DNA from: JABFRJ01 sp033812735 | Lineage (GTDB): Bacteria > Pseudomonadota > Alphaproteobacteria > Rhizobiales > Hyphomicrobiaceae | Direction: 5' to 3' | NCBI GenBank assembly: GCA_033812735.1 | Contig: JAPXTA010000003.1 | Coordinates: forward strand, 1-64,000 | Length of the DNA stretch: 64,000 nt | The notes under the pieces: generated by a model | What the model saw: the letters and a program-made list of their open reading frames with translations, nothing else | What the model was told of the DNA's origin: nothing | Database searches by the model: none | Part shown: piece by piece, positions 1 through 7,926 of the stretch | Layout of the letters: each line of letters begins with the position of its first letter | How positions within the stretch are numbered: position 1 is the stretch's first letter | Position numbers and translations under genes: made by a program

Positions 1-2
1 GC

Positions 3-101
3 ACACAGAAGGTGCAGAAGACGCAGATTTTTGCGAGTGGCAGCGATCCGCGCTCGCAACCGGGCGTGCATGATTTCAGATCGCGGAAGCGTCGCGGGTG
101 A
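3..101 (+). CDS. C-terminal end of an upstream gene (partial)
   Basis: An open frame enters from the left edge and stops with TGA at 99-101. It gives about 32 residues ending in a basic tail (FRSRKRRG). In many Hyphomicrobiales the gene before tmk is a D-alanyl-D-alanine carboxypeptidase, so this could be its end, but the visible residues carry no diagnostic motif. Two other short frames are also open here, so even the reading frame is tentative. The GC-rich hairpin about 55 bases downstream would suit the end of a transcript. Confidence 0.35.
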   Translation, partial: TQKVQKTQIFASGSDPRSQPGVHDFRSRKRRG

Positions 102-157
102 GAATTGACGCTTCGAAAGAATAGGACACCGCTGGGTGAATGGCACCCCACCCCTGA

Positions 158-182
158 CCCCTCCCCATCAAAGGGGAGGGGG
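158..182. terminator. GC-rich perfect hairpin, terminator or small dispersed palindrome
   Basis: A perfect 9-bp stem (158-166 with 174-182 or 173-181, CCCCTCCCC against GGGGAGGGG) closes a loop of six or seven bases. It lies between the convergent ends of the partial gene at the left edge and the Cys-rich gene on the minus strand. Pyrimidine/purine palindromes of this kind are scattered between genes in many Hyphomicrobiales genomes, so it may be a dispersed element as well as a terminator. There is no T-run after it on the plus strand. Confidence 0.5.
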
Positions 183-209
183 ATCGTCTTCGAGCGGTGC
201 GTGTCGCGG

Positions 210-584
210 TTACGACTTCGGCTTGTCGGCGTTCGTGGGTGCCGTCTGCTTGCGGGCTTCGCGGTTGGCGTCACGTTCAGCGACGGCTGCTTGGCAGTCG
301 GTCGAGAATTTGGCCTTGTTGGTTTCGATGCACTGGCGCATCTGGCTCCGCGCTTGGTCATTGCCGCGCTCGACGTTGCCGCAGTGCTTTTGGATGTCTG
401 CGCCACAGACGGAGCGGAACTTCTCAAAACGCGCTTTGGCAGCGGGATCATGCGGCCCGGCATTGGAGGGTGCTGCGGCGGGTGCTGGTGACGCCGTTGG
501 TGCAGGCACCGGCGCGGTTTGTGCGAAAGCCGATGTGACGGCGAGGCCGGCCAAGGCGGCGGCGACGAGTGCGATTTTCGACAT
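210..584 (-). CDS. Secreted Cys-rich repeat protein, 124 aa
   Basis: The start is the ATG at 584 (MSKIALVAAALAGLAV), preceded by AGGAAC about 9 bases upstream. A longer in-frame opening further upstream was not used because the signal peptide begins here. Residues 1-20 form a signal peptide ending AFA-Q. A Pro/Ala-rich linker follows, then a domain with four cysteines (CGADIQKHCGNV and RQCIETNKAKFSTDC) in the spacing of the small bacterial cysteine-rich repeat family. The C-terminus is basic and charged. The function of such periplasmic proteins is not established. It is divergent from tmk, with about 200 bases between their starts. Confidence 0.75.
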   Translation of the reverse strand: MSKIALVAAALAGLAVTSAFAQTAPVPAPTASPAPAAAPSNAGPHDPAAKARFEKFRSVCGADIQKHCGNVERGNDQARSQMRQCIETNKAKFSTDCQAAVAERDANREARKQTAPTNADKPKS

Positions 585-791
585 CGATGTTGTTCCTGTT
601 CGTTTGGTTTCAGTTCGACCCGGAAGGGTTCCAAACGCTTCGGAGCCCCGCTGTCCCAAGGTATCGCAGGAGCGATGTGAACCTGGTTTGAAGCGGGCAA
701 GACGGGCGGGTTCATCGGCATGGCGCAATTCCGACCAACTTCGCACGTCCCGGATTTGACAGGGGCGGGCGGTGCGCCCCATACGTCGAGC

Positions 792-1445
792 ATGGCAAAG
801 GGTAAGTTCATCACGCTGGAAGGTGGCGAAGGCGTCGGAAAATCGACGCAAGCGGCGCTGCTTCAAGCCGCGCTAAAGCGCCAAGGGATCGAGGCGGTCA
901 TCACGCGCGAACCCGGCGGGACGCCGTTTGCAGAAGCTGTGCGTGATTTCATCCTGCATGGCAGCCGGAGCACGCCGGCAACACCCCTTGCCGAGACGCT
1001 GATGTTCTTCGCGGCGCGGGCCGATCATGTGTCCGAGCTGATTGCGCCGGCACTCGCCGCGGGACGATGGGTCATCTGCGATCGCTTCACGGACTCGACG
1101 CGGGCCTATCAGGGCGCGGCATCAGGCATCAACGACGAGGTCATTCTGGCGATCGACCGGATCGCGGTCGGTGTTACACAACCCGACCTTACAATCGTAC
1201 TCGATCTCGCAGCCGACGCTGGATTGCGGCGTGCCGATGTGCGGCGTACGGCTGGCGGGTCTGGTGCGGCGCGCGACACATTCGAGGCGCGGACGATCGC
1301 CTTTCACGAACGCATCCGTGCTGGCTTCCTCAACATCGCCAAGCGCGAGCCGCAGCGATGCGCCGTTGTCGATGCGTCGAAGACGCCTGACGATGTCGGT
1401 GCGGCGATCTGGGCCGCCGTCAGCGCGCGGTTGGGAGTGGCGTGA
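792..1445 (+). CDS. tmk: Thymidylate kinase
   Basis: This 217-aa protein phosphorylates dTMP to dTDP in DNA precursor synthesis. The ATG at 792 starts MAKGKFITLEGGEGVGKST, with the P-loop (GGEGVGKS) at the usual distance from the N-terminus. An upstream in-frame ATG at 720 would add 24 residues not expected in the family. The DR(F/Y) substrate motif appears as CDRFTDSTRAYQG, and the length matches the family norm of about 210-220. The TGA overlaps the holB start (TGATG), so the two are translationally coupled. This tmk-holB order is conserved in alphaproteobacteria. Confidence 0.96.
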   Translation: MAKGKFITLEGGEGVGKSTQAALLQAALKRQGIEAVITREPGGTPFAEAVRDFILHGSRSTPATPLAETLMFFAARADHVSELIAPALAAGRWVICDRFTDSTRAYQGAASGINDEVILAIDRIAVGVTQPDLTIVLDLAADAGLRRADVRRTAGGSGAARDTFEARTIAFHERIRAGFLNIAKREPQRCAVVDASKTPDDVGAAIWAAVSARLGVA

Positions 1446-2572
1446 TGGCGCGTGCGCCGGCCATTCAAGAAGTAGAGGCGTTGCCGGAAGCTGACCGGCT
1501 CGATGGCTTTCCGCATCCGAGGCATACGCGCGTGCTGTTCGGACAGGCGGGCCCTGAGAACTTGATGGCGGAGGCGGTTGCGTCAGGCAAGCTGCATCAT
1601 GGTTGGGTGCTGAGCGGACCCGCGGGCGTCGGGAAGGCGACGCTTGCTTACCGGCTCGCGCGGCATCTGCTGGCCGAGCCACATGAACGCGATCCGTTCG
1701 CCCAGACACTTGCGGTCGACGATGGGACCCGTGCGGCGCGGCAGGTCTCGGCGCTGTCGCATCCGGGGCTGCTGGTGCTGCGGCGTCCCTACGACACCAA
1801 AGCCAAGAAATTCGCACAGTCGATCACCATCGACGAAGTGCGCCGTCTCCGGTCGTTTCTCGGACACTCGGCGGATGCCGGGCAATGGCGTGTAGTCATC
1901 GTCGATACCGCCGACGATCTCAACGTCAACGCGGCGAACGCTATTTTGAAATCGCTCGAGGAACCTCCACGGCAGACCGTATTCGTGCTGCTCTCGTCGG
2001 AACCGGGCCGGCTGTTGCCGACGATACGGTCGCGGTGCCGCACGCTCGACCTTGCACCGCTCGGACTCGAGGACTTGAAGCGCGCGGTCGCGCAAGCCTG
2101 GGCAGTCGGCGATGCGGAACCGCCGGGGGCGCAGGATTGGGAGCGTCTCGCGGAGCTGTCAGGTGGCAGCGTCAGGCGGGCGCTGACGATCGCATCGAGT
2201 GGGGGATTGAAGCTTTACGAGCGCGTGCTGGCGCTGGTATCGGCGCTGCCGCGCGTCGATTGGGCGCAAGTGCATTCGCTCGGCGACGAACTGGCCGGTG
2301 CGGCGGCAGAACAGAAGCTCGAAGCATTCTATGATTTTCTGTTCGGGTTGCTGCATCGCGTGGTGCGCGCCAAGGCAACCGGGCAAGGTTCGGGCACCGA
2401 CCTGCAACTCGCGCAGAAGCTGATCGGTGACGGGCGATTGCCGCATTGGGCGCGCGTTTGGGAAGAGCTTCAGAGCGAGAAATCGACGGCGATGGATCTC
2501 AATCTCGACCGCAAAGCGTTGATCCTTGCGACGATGACAAAGCTGGAGGCTGTGGCGCGCGGCCGGATTTGA
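1445..2572 (+). CDS. holB: DNA polymerase III delta-prime subunit
   Basis: A 375-aa AAA+ clamp-loader subunit. The P-loop-like sequence SGPAGVGKATLAYRLARHL lies near residues 57-75. The sensor-1 region carries the SRC motif (TIRSRCRTLDLAPL), which acts in trans as the arginine finger in clamp loaders. The C-terminal half is helical, as expected for the collar domain. The ATG at 1445 shares a base with the tmk stop; the GTG three bases earlier is an alternative. metG and tatD, which often follow holB in related genomes, are absent: a small minus-strand gene ends immediately after. Confidence 0.95.
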   Translation: MARAPAIQEVEALPEADRLDGFPHPRHTRVLFGQAGPENLMAEAVASGKLHHGWVLSGPAGVGKATLAYRLARHLLAEPHERDPFAQTLAVDDGTRAARQVSALSHPGLLVLRRPYDTKAKKFAQSITIDEVRRLRSFLGHSADAGQWRVVIVDTADDLNVNAANAILKSLEEPPRQTVFVLLSSEPGRLLPTIRSRCRTLDLAPLGLEDLKRAVAQAWAVGDAEPPGAQDWERLAELSGGSVRRALTIASSGGLKLYERVLALVSALPRVDWAQVHSLGDELAGAAAEQKLEAFYDFLFGLLHRVVRAKATGQGSGTDLQLAQKLIGDGRLPHWARVWEELQSEKSTAMDLNLDRKALILATMTKLEAVARGRI

Positions 2573-2574
2573 TT

Positions 2575-2715
2575 TCAGAGAATGCGCCGCATGGTCTCGG
2601 ATACGAAACCGTCGAAGGCGCTGCCGAGATCAACACCCAGAACAATGGCGCCGCCTATCACGCACGCAACGCATAGAGACAGTTTTACAAGCATTTGAAT
2701 GGATTGGCGGTCCAT
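2575..2715 (-). CDS. Small single-pass membrane protein, 46 aa
   Basis: The ATG at 2713-2715 is preceded by GGAGG with 5-base spacing, a strong ribosome binding site. The product is MDRQSIQM, then one hydrophobic helix (LVKLSLCVACVIGGAIVLGV) and a short tail ending RRIL. The reading frame closes two bases after the convergent holB stop. I do not recognise a family. The evidence that it is real is the good start signal, the coherent transmembrane helix and the exact fit into the gap after holB. Short membrane proteins of this form are often missed in annotation. Confidence 0.6.
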   Translation of the reverse strand: MDRQSIQMLVKLSLCVACVIGGAIVLGVDLGSAFDGFVSETMRRIL

Positions 2716-2802
2716 AGGCGCCTCCAACGCAAAGGGGAAAACATATGCTCTTCACATGGAGAATATTGTAGCCGCATCGAAGTAAGAATCAGTAAAGCAA
2801 AC

Positions 2803-2827
2803 GGCTGCAATCTTATCGATTGCAGCC
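2803..2827 (-). terminator. Intrinsic terminator of the C2-like protein gene
   Basis: A perfect 10-bp inverted repeat (2803-2812 and 2818-2827) has a 5-base loop. Read on the minus strand it is followed by a T-rich stretch (GTTTGCTTTACT). It lies 25 bases past the stop of the minus-strand gene that ends at 2852. Confidence 0.75.
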
Positions 2828-2851
2828 GCCTTAATTCTGCAACCGTTCGAT

Positions 2852-3358
2852 TCAGCGCGCCACAGAAACGGTGAACTCGACTTCGGCGCGCTTGCGCTCG
2901 GCACCTGCGCGAACAATCTTCTGGCCGCAGCGGCTGATGCCGGTCAGGCCGGTGATACGGCATGAGCGGGTATCGACCGTGAAGTCGAGCTGGCGCTTGT
3001 TGTCGACGCGGTTGATGTCGATCGCCTCGATCTTCGTCAAATCCTTATCGAAGATTTCGAGCGTCACATTATGCGGACCGTTCGGCACGGTGTGAGTGAG
3101 TTTCCAGTTCGGACGGATGTCGCCCTGCTGCTTGATCGGCTGCGACTCGGACACTTTGCCGTTGACCGTAACGCGGGCGAAGAAATCGCCTTTCGAGAAG
3201 GCGTCGGCGACATCGAGGCCCTTCACATGCTCGACCGTCACGGTGATGGTGCGGTTGCTGTTGCGGTTCTGCTGGGCGGCAGCTTCGGTCGCAGCGATAG
3301 CGCCGACGGAAGCGGCAATGGCAACGGCAGCAATGGATGAAGCAAAGATACGGCGCAT
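2852..3358 (-). CDS. Secreted protein with C2-like beta-sandwich region, 168 aa
   Basis: The start is the ATG at 3358, with GGGGAGA about 8 bases upstream. The N-terminus MRRIFASSIAAVAIAASVGAI is a signal peptide with likely cleavage near AAA-Q. The mature part (TITVTVEHVKGLDVAD, a KGDFFARVTVNG strand, NVTLEIFDKD) looks like a C2-type beta-sandwich. A second region near the C-terminus has a cysteine pair (SCRITGLTGISRCG). The aspartates of calcium-binding C2 loops are only partly present, so calcium binding cannot be claimed. The function is unknown; a hairpin terminator follows. Confidence 0.7.
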   Translation of the reverse strand: MRRIFASSIAAVAIAASVGAIAATEAAAQQNRNSNRTITVTVEHVKGLDVADAFSKGDFFARVTVNGKVSESQPIKQQGDIRPNWKLTHTVPNGPHNVTLEIFDKDLTKIEAIDINRVDNKRQLDFTVDTRSCRITGLTGISRCGQKIVRAGAERKRAEVEFTVSVAR

Positions 3359-3527
3359 GAGGTTGTCTCCCCGGGTTACTGACGGATACGCGCCCGAGCC
3401 GGTCGGCATCCGGGCGTCAGGCGGCAGCACATTACATGGCAATGAAACTGTTCTGCCTGACGCGAAGACAATGCTTCTGCACCGTGGCTCATTGGTGACA
3501 CGAGGATGAGCGGCGAATGAACGAGCT

Positions 3528-3956
3528 TCAACTATGTGAACCGGCGCCGGCCGAGGGCCAACGGTACAGAAAAGTCAGGATAAAAAGGGCAACATAGATG
3601 GCGCCGAAGACGAGCGCGCCCATGCCTGCGGCCACTTCGTAATAGGAAAGTCCGAACAGGAATGCGGGCCGGTCGCTGCCGAAGCCTGCAATACCAATGC
3701 TGTTCGATGGCAGTTTGGCCCAGGAGCGTTCCGAGCCCATCAGCAGCTCATTCAACCCGAAGGCCATGACGCCGACGAAGGCGAGGCCGGCGGAGAGCAA
3801 TGCGAAGGCGACGAGGCGCAACGGGTAGCCCGCGCCTTTGAGAAACAGCCAGAGACCGGCGATGTAGGCCGAGACCATCGAGAAGCCAAGCGAGAAAACG
3901 GCAATCACCAACGCCGTCACGTCGTTGCGAAAGGTGAGGATTTCAGCTTCGGTCAT
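3528..3956 (-). CDS. Hypothetical membrane protein, 142 aa
   Basis: The ATG at 3956 (MTEAEILTF) overlaps the stop of the preceding PAN-domain gene by the ATGA arrangement, so the two are co-translated. The protein has at least three hydrophobic segments: roughly residues 13-38 (VTALVIAVFSLGF), 45-67 (LRLVAFALLSAGLAFVGVM) and 108-132 (VAAGMGALVFGAIYVALFIL). It also has a short polar loop between helices two and three. No conserved catalytic motif is seen and I do not recognise the family. Its only context is the secreted PAN-domain partner. Confidence 0.6.
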   Translation of the reverse strand: MTEAEILTFRNDVTALVIAVFSLGFSMVSAYIAGLWLFLKGAGYPLRLVAFALLSAGLAFVGVMAFGLNELLMGSERSWAKLPSNSIGIAGFGSDRPAFLFGLSYYEVAAGMGALVFGAIYVALFILTFLYRWPSAGAGSHS

Positions 3957-4279
3957 CGCTGGAGAACACCGCTGATGCAGCAGCTGCTTTTGTAACCGGT
4001 TGGAACTACGTTCTTCAGCCAGCAGATCGGCTGCGGTACGGTGGTGCTCTGTTTGACGTATGTGAAGGCGACACAGCCGTTCGTTGCGAGGCACCGCGCT
4101 TCGCAGACTTCGACCGTTGCACCCGCGTCGAGGACGTCGCGGCGTAGGTCGTTGCCGGAGCGATCGAGATCCGCTTCGATGACAAAACGCGGTTTCGGGA
4201 CGGCGGGCGGTGGCGTCGCGGCTTGGCCCATGAGGGCGATGGAGCCGGTGGCGGCGGCTAGGGTGAAAGCGAGGCGCAC
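3953..4279 (-). CDS. Secreted PAN/apple-domain protein, 108 aa
   Basis: A GTG start at 4279 is preferred: GGAG lies 8 bases upstream and the product opens with a signal peptide (VRLAFTLAAATGSIALMGQAA). Starting at an upstream in-frame codon would bury this signal. The mature region has the PAN_4-type pattern: DRSGNDLRRDVL, then CEARCLATNGCVAFTYVK, ICWLK and a C-terminal CC pair, giving six cysteines. PAN domains bind protein or carbohydrate ligands outside the cytoplasm. The gene overlaps the downstream membrane-protein gene by 4 bases. Confidence 0.72.
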   Translation of the reverse strand: MRLAFTLAAATGSIALMGQAATPPPAVPKPRFVIEADLDRSGNDLRRDVLDAGATVEVCEARCLATNGCVAFTYVKQSTTVPQPICWLKNVVPTGYKSSCCISGVLQR

Positions 4280-4499
4280 GGCAATTTCTCCAAGGCCTGG
4301 GACATCAGCCTTATCGCAGCATGAGTTCAACCGGCGAGTTCCCCCATTTTTACGCGTGGGATCGGACGGCACGGCGAGCAGCGGCGGCAGCCGGGCTCAC
4401 CTTACGGCAAGCTTACCAGCGGCAACAGGCGTCTGTCAGCGCACGTGTGCAAAGTTGTTTGCACGCCAGCTTGAGCTGGTGACAACGGAGGAACTCAAT

Positions 4500-4766
4500 A
4501 TGCAATTCACCACCACACTCGCTGCTCTCGGACTTGCCATCACCATGGCCACAGGCGTTGCCATGGCGAGCGACAATCACAACGATCGCAGCAAACGCGA
4601 TGGCCGCGCCGAACAGAGCCGCAGCCACGACGAGGCTTCAGAACATGCCGCACGCCGTGATGGCAGCCGTAATCAGGACGACCGCAAACATCAATCGCGC
4701 GACAATGACGACAATGACGATCGCAGCGGCGATCGCAGCAAGCGCCGCTCGAGCAACCGCTCCTAA
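4500..4766 (+). CDS. Small secreted highly charged Asp/Arg/Ser-rich protein, 88 aa
   Basis: The start ATG at 4500 has an excellent GGAGG 6-8 bases upstream. Residues 1-24 (MQFTTTLAALGLAITMATGVAMAS) are a signal peptide. The rest is almost entirely D, R, S, N, K and H, with no hydrophobic core, so it is likely disordered in the periplasm or outside the cell. Similar low-complexity charged exports are common in Hyphomicrobiales and have no established role. A hairpin terminator follows 10 bases after the stop. Confidence 0.65.
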   Translation: MQFTTTLAALGLAITMATGVAMASDNHNDRSKRDGRAEQSRSHDEASEHAARRDGSRNQDDRKHQSRDNDDNDDRSGDRSKRRSSNRS

Positions 4767-4776
4767 GACGTGAAGT

Positions 4777-4811
4777 GCCGTTGCCCGGACATGCTGCCCC
4801 CGGGCAACGGC
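4777..4811 (+). terminator. Hairpin terminator after the charged secreted protein
   Basis: An 11-bp perfect stem (4777-4787 with 4801-4811, GCCGTTGCCCG against CGGGCAACGGC) closes a 13-base loop. It lies 10 bases after the stop of the charged secreted protein gene. Only a weak T-rich tract follows (GATTTCTC). Confidence 0.6.
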
Positions 4812-5110
4812 GATTTCTCGCGGCGTCGAAGAGCGCGCGAGTTGACCGGCAGGATCCGACTCAAAAAGGCCATTCTGATCGTTGGCTTTGAGATCGAACC
4901 AGTGCCAGATCTCTGCTTGCCGATCCCGTGCACGGTGAGATTGGAGCAGCGCGCGGTGGGTCTTCCGACGAAAGACACCACTAACCTTCCGAGATTTGAA
5001 TTCCTGCGCGTTTTGCGGCGCGCCGCGCAATGGTCTTGAGGCACATTGCGGTACTGTCGCAAGGCCGATAAAGGGACTTTCAGCCGTCCCTCACACCTGC
5101 GCAGGACCTC
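4812..5110. other. Intergenic region, no convincing gene
   Basis: About 300 bases lie between the terminator of the charged protein and the thioesterase. Short frames are open on both strands, but none has a ribosome binding site, coherent composition or a recognisable domain. The last 20 bases hold the thioesterase ribosome binding site (AGGACCTC before the ATG). Confidence 0.5.
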
Positions 5111-5539
5111 ATGACCGACGCCGCACTGGAAGCCCGCATCCGATCGGGACAAGCCCTGTTCGATGCCATGGGCGGGTTCGATGTCGTGTCGTGGGATGGC
5201 ACGAAGAAGGAATTGGTCGCGGCGATCACGGTGCGCCGCGAGTTCTGCCATACCAACGGGACGATTGCGCAGGGCGGGTTCGTCACCGCATGGCTCGACG
5301 CCGCGATGGCTCATGCGGTCATCCATGACACGGACCGCGCGCAGACGGTCGCGAGCCTGGAAATCAAAGTGAGTTTTCTCGAGAAATGCGGACCGGGGCC
5401 GGGGCGCGTCGTCGCGCGGATCAACCGGCGTGGCGGGCGGGTGGCGTTTCTGGAGGCTGATCTCTTTTCGGCGGAGGGCCGGCTCGTGGCGCAGGCGACG
5501 TCGACGGGGATGTTGATACCGTATGGGGGACGGGGGTAG
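5111..5539 (+). CDS. PaaI-family hotdog thioesterase
   Basis: A 142-aa single hotdog domain. The family signature for substrate and catalysis appears as NGTIAQGGFVTAWLDAAMAHAV: the usual HGG is QGG here, and the Asp of the central helix (WLDAAM) is kept. The strand SLEIKVSFLEKCGPG and the C-terminal strands LEADLFSAEGRLVAQATSTGMLI are typical. Such enzymes hydrolyse acyl-CoA thioesters; the substrate cannot be told. An AGGA site sits about 6 bases before the ATG. It stands alone, with neighbours on different transcripts. Confidence 0.85.
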   Translation: MTDAALEARIRSGQALFDAMGGFDVVSWDGTKKELVAAITVRREFCHTNGTIAQGGFVTAWLDAAMAHAVIHDTDRAQTVASLEIKVSFLEKCGPGPGRVVARINRRGGRVAFLEADLFSAEGRLVAQATSTGMLIPYGGRG

Positions 5540-5563
5540 GCGCGAGCGCTTTGGCGGGAGGGT

Positions 5564-5854
5564 TCAGGCGAACGAGAAGGCGAGCTGAACGGGTTCGGCT
5601 TGCTTGGAGCGGCGTTTGGATTTTTTGCGCGGTGCCGGCTCGTCGGGTTCGTTGCGGGGGACGCCGGCAAGCGCGACCCAGCTCGTGATATCGAAGCCGA
5701 GGTCGGTCAGCATCTCCGTCGTGACTTTGGCGGCATGATCGAAATCGGACTCGGACATGGCTTTGCGGCCAGCTTTGCGCATGCGCCGATTTGCAGCGTC
5801 CAGCCCGGCGCTGTTCGCCAATCGAACGGCCTCTTTGTAGGACTTCACCCGCAC
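5564..5854 (-). CDS. Hypothetical basic protein, 96 aa
   Basis: A GTG start at 5854 follows GGGAGA at about 9 bases; a second GTG two codons later is an alternative. The protein begins with a helical region (SYKEAVRLANSAGLDAANRRMRKAGRKAMSESDFDHAAKVTTEMLTDLGF). It ends in a lysine/arginine-rich linker (RKKSKRRSK) and a hydrophobic tail VQLAFSFA. The basic composition suggests nucleic-acid or partner binding, but no named domain is recognised. It converges on the thioesterase gene, leaving 24 bases between the stops. Confidence 0.6.
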   Translation of the reverse strand: MRVKSYKEAVRLANSAGLDAANRRMRKAGRKAMSESDFDHAAKVTTEMLTDLGFDITSWVALAGVPRNEPDEPAPRKKSKRRSKQAEPVQLAFSFA

Positions 5855-5955
5855 GATTCGTGTCTCCCGTCGGTCGAGTTTGTACGTCTTGCGTTCTCGG
5901 GGTCAAGAGGCGATTGTGGCGTCGTTCCGAACATCGCTACAGGAGTCGATTACCA

Positions 5956-6540
5956 ATGGCCCTAGAGCCTTGTCCTGAGTGCAACGGCCAAGTATCGAAT
6001 ATCGCCAATTCGTGCCCTCATTGCGGTTACCCAATTGCGCGAAAGCGCCTGATTAAAACAGCAAAGCAGGTATCGCAGCAGGCATTCTCGCGGGAGAAGC
6101 CTGCGCAAGTGCCACCGACACCACCTCAAGACGGCTATTTGATTGAGGCGTCAAAGGCCGATGAAATCTTTTCTCGGATGGTCAGAACTCGTGGCCCTTT
6201 GGGGCTTTGGCGCTTTAACGGCATTGGGGTGCGAGTTGGAAACCGGACTCCTATTGCGCGGATGGCCGGCGAAATCATTGCCGTGGCGCCGCTCTATTTT
6301 ACGTTCCTGTTCATCCCGGTTTGGTCATTTGGATGGCGCGTCGTTCGGTTGTCCGAAGGTGGTTTTGCTTTTCTGGGAAGGATTGATCCCCATACACTCA
6401 AACGGCTTCTCGGGGATGACATTTGTCGTAAGACTCTCCGTGAAGAGCTCAAGAACGTTGCCATAGGCGCAGGCGTCGGGGTTGTCGTGATAGGGGGGCT
6501 GCTTTTCTTGCTGACCGCGATGAGGAGGGGTTGGCGTTAA
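5956..6540 (+). CDS. Zinc-ribbon membrane protein, 194 aa
   Basis: The ATG at 5956 has AGGAG 9 bases upstream. The N-terminus is a two-CxxC zinc ribbon (CPECNGQ and CPHCGYPI, residues 5-26). A Pro/Gln-rich linker follows, then two hydrophobic segments, about residues 113-135 (IIAVAPLYFTFLFIPVWSF) and 171-190 (AIGAGVGVVVIGGLLFLLT). Zinc-ribbon plus membrane-anchor proteins of this size are common hypotheticals. Codon usage looks less GC-biased at third positions than in its neighbours, hinting at a different history. Confidence 0.65.
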   Translation: MALEPCPECNGQVSNIANSCPHCGYPIARKRLIKTAKQVSQQAFSREKPAQVPPTPPQDGYLIEASKADEIFSRMVRTRGPLGLWRFNGIGVRVGNRTPIARMAGEIIAVAPLYFTFLFIPVWSFGWRVVRLSEGGFAFLGRIDPHTLKRLLGDDICRKTLREELKNVAIGAGVGVVVIGGLLFLLTAMRRGWR

Positions 6541-6669
6541 TCGGTCCGTGTTTTTCAATCGGTAGAAGCAGCGTTAAGTAAGCCACGCCAAGAGCTGATC
6601 GATCAGTCGTAGTTGGATTTTTAGAGGCAGCAAGCCGGTTGCCGCCCCTCATCCGCCGCTTCGGGGCAC

Positions 6670-6695
6670 CTTCTCCCCGCGAATGCGGGGAGAAG
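6670..6695. repeat. GC-rich intergenic palindrome
   Basis: A perfect 11-bp stem (6670-6680 with 6685-6695, CTTCTCCCCGC against GCGGGGAGAAG) closes a GAAT loop. It sits between the convergent zinc-ribbon gene and the carboxynorspermidine synthase gene. Palindromes with this CTTCTCCCC core are dispersed intergenic elements in Hyphomicrobiales and may also end transcription from both sides. Confidence 0.6.
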
Positions 6696-6705
6696 AAAAG
6701 AGCTC

Positions 6706-7926
6706 TCAAGTCTTAACCTTGAACAGGTCCTTCTGGTCGGACGCCTTGAGTTCGATCTGGTGCCAGGGGAGGCCTTGTTTGCCGATTTCGTCCATGAAGG
6801 GTTTCGAGGGGAGTTGCTCGACGTTGAAGACGCCGGGCTTCGGGCCCCAGTGGCCCTTGAAGAGCATCATGGCACCGACAACGGGCGGGACGCCGGTCGT
6901 GTAGCTGACGGCTTGCGCGCCGGTTTCCTTGAAGGCGTGCTGATGCTCGCAGACGTTATAGATCATTGTGCGGCGCGGTTTGCCGTTCTTGCCGGTGCCG
7001 GTGAAGATGACGCCGATGGACGTCTTGCCGGTGTAGTTCTTGCCGAGCGAGGACGGCGGCGGCAGCAGCTCCTTCAGGAACTCCATGGGGATCACTGGGG
7101 TGCCCTTGTACATGACCGGGTCGATACGGGTCATGCCGACGGACTGCAGCACGTCGAGGTGCTTGATGTAGTTGTCGGAGAAGGTCATCCAGAAGCGGAT
7201 CTGCTTCAGGCCCTTGATGTGCTTGACGAGGCTTTCCTCTTCCTCGTGATAGATGAGGTAGCTCTTGCGCGGGCCGACTTCCGGATAGTCGATCATCGCG
7301 GAGATCGAGAGCGGGTCGATGTCGATCCACTTGCCGTCTTTCCAGTACTTGCCGCGCTGCGTGACCTCGCGGAGGTTGATCTCCGGGTTGAAGTTGGTCG
7401 CGAACGATTTGCCGTGGCTGCCGTCGTTGCAGTCGACGATGTCGATGGTCTCGATGGTCTCGAACAGGAATTCCTGAGCGTAGGCGCAATAGATGTTCGA
7501 CTGGCCGGGGTCGAAGCCGCAGCCGAGGATCGCCATGATGTTCTTGTCTTTGTATTTCTTGTGATACGGCCACTGCCACTTGTAGGTGAACTTGGCTTCG
7601 TCGCGCGGCTCGTAGTTGGCGGTGTCCATGTAGTGGACGCCGGTTTCGAGGCAGGCGTCCATGATCGGCAGGTCCTGGTAAGGGAGCGCCATGTTGATCA
7701 CGAGGTCGGGCTTCACCACCTTCAGCAGCTTCACCGTCTCGGTGACGTTGTCGGCGTCGACCTGATGGGTGTGGACCTTGCCCTTGCACTTCTTGGCGAC
7801 CTTCTCGCAGCTTTCGAGGCGGCGGGAGGCCAAGTGGATGGTCTTGAAGACGTCGCGGTTCATGGCGCATTTCTGGGCGACGACGGAGCCGGCGGCGCCG
7901 GCGCCGATGATCAAGACAGTGTCCAA
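6706..7926 (-). CDS. Carboxynorspermidine synthase / saccharopine dehydrogenase family
   Basis: A 406-aa oxidoreductase. The TTG at 7926 is chosen because a strong GGAGG lies 5 bases upstream and the product then opens directly with the Rossmann motif (MDTVLIIGAGAAGSVVAQKC), as in the family. An ATG 12 codons earlier has no ribosome binding site. Later motifs (DLVINMALPYQDLPIMDAC, GVHYMDTANYE, LGCGFDPGQSN) are those of the Lys1-like carboxynorspermidine synthases. These reductively join aspartate semialdehyde to a diamine in polyamine synthesis. The partner decarboxylase gene, often adjacent, is not in this window, so lysine-pathway activity cannot be excluded. Confidence 0.85.
   Translation of the reverse strand: MDTVLIIGAGAAGSVVAQKCAMNRDVFKTIHLASRRLESCEKVAKKCKGKVHTHQVDADNVTETVKLLKVVKPDLVINMALPYQDLPIMDACLETGVHYMDTANYEPRDEAKFTYKWQWPYHKKYKDKNIMAILGCGFDPGQSNIYCAYAQEFLFETIETIDIVDCNDGSHGKSFATNFNPEINLREVTQRGKYWKDGKWIDIDPLSISAMIDYPEVGPRKSYLIYHEEEESLVKHIKGLKQIRFWMTFSDNYIKHLDVLQSVGMTRIDPVMYKGTPVIPMEFLKELLPPPSSLGKNYTGKTSIGVIFTGTGKNGKPRRTMIYNVCEHQHAFKETGAQAVSYTTGVPPVVGAMMLFKGHWGPKPGVFNVEQLPSKPFMDEIGKQGLPWHQIELKASDQKDLFKVKT

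Noticed and set aside
4770..5110. Small open frames between the charged protein and thioesterase genes
   Set aside because: They start inside the terminator hairpin or lack any start signal.
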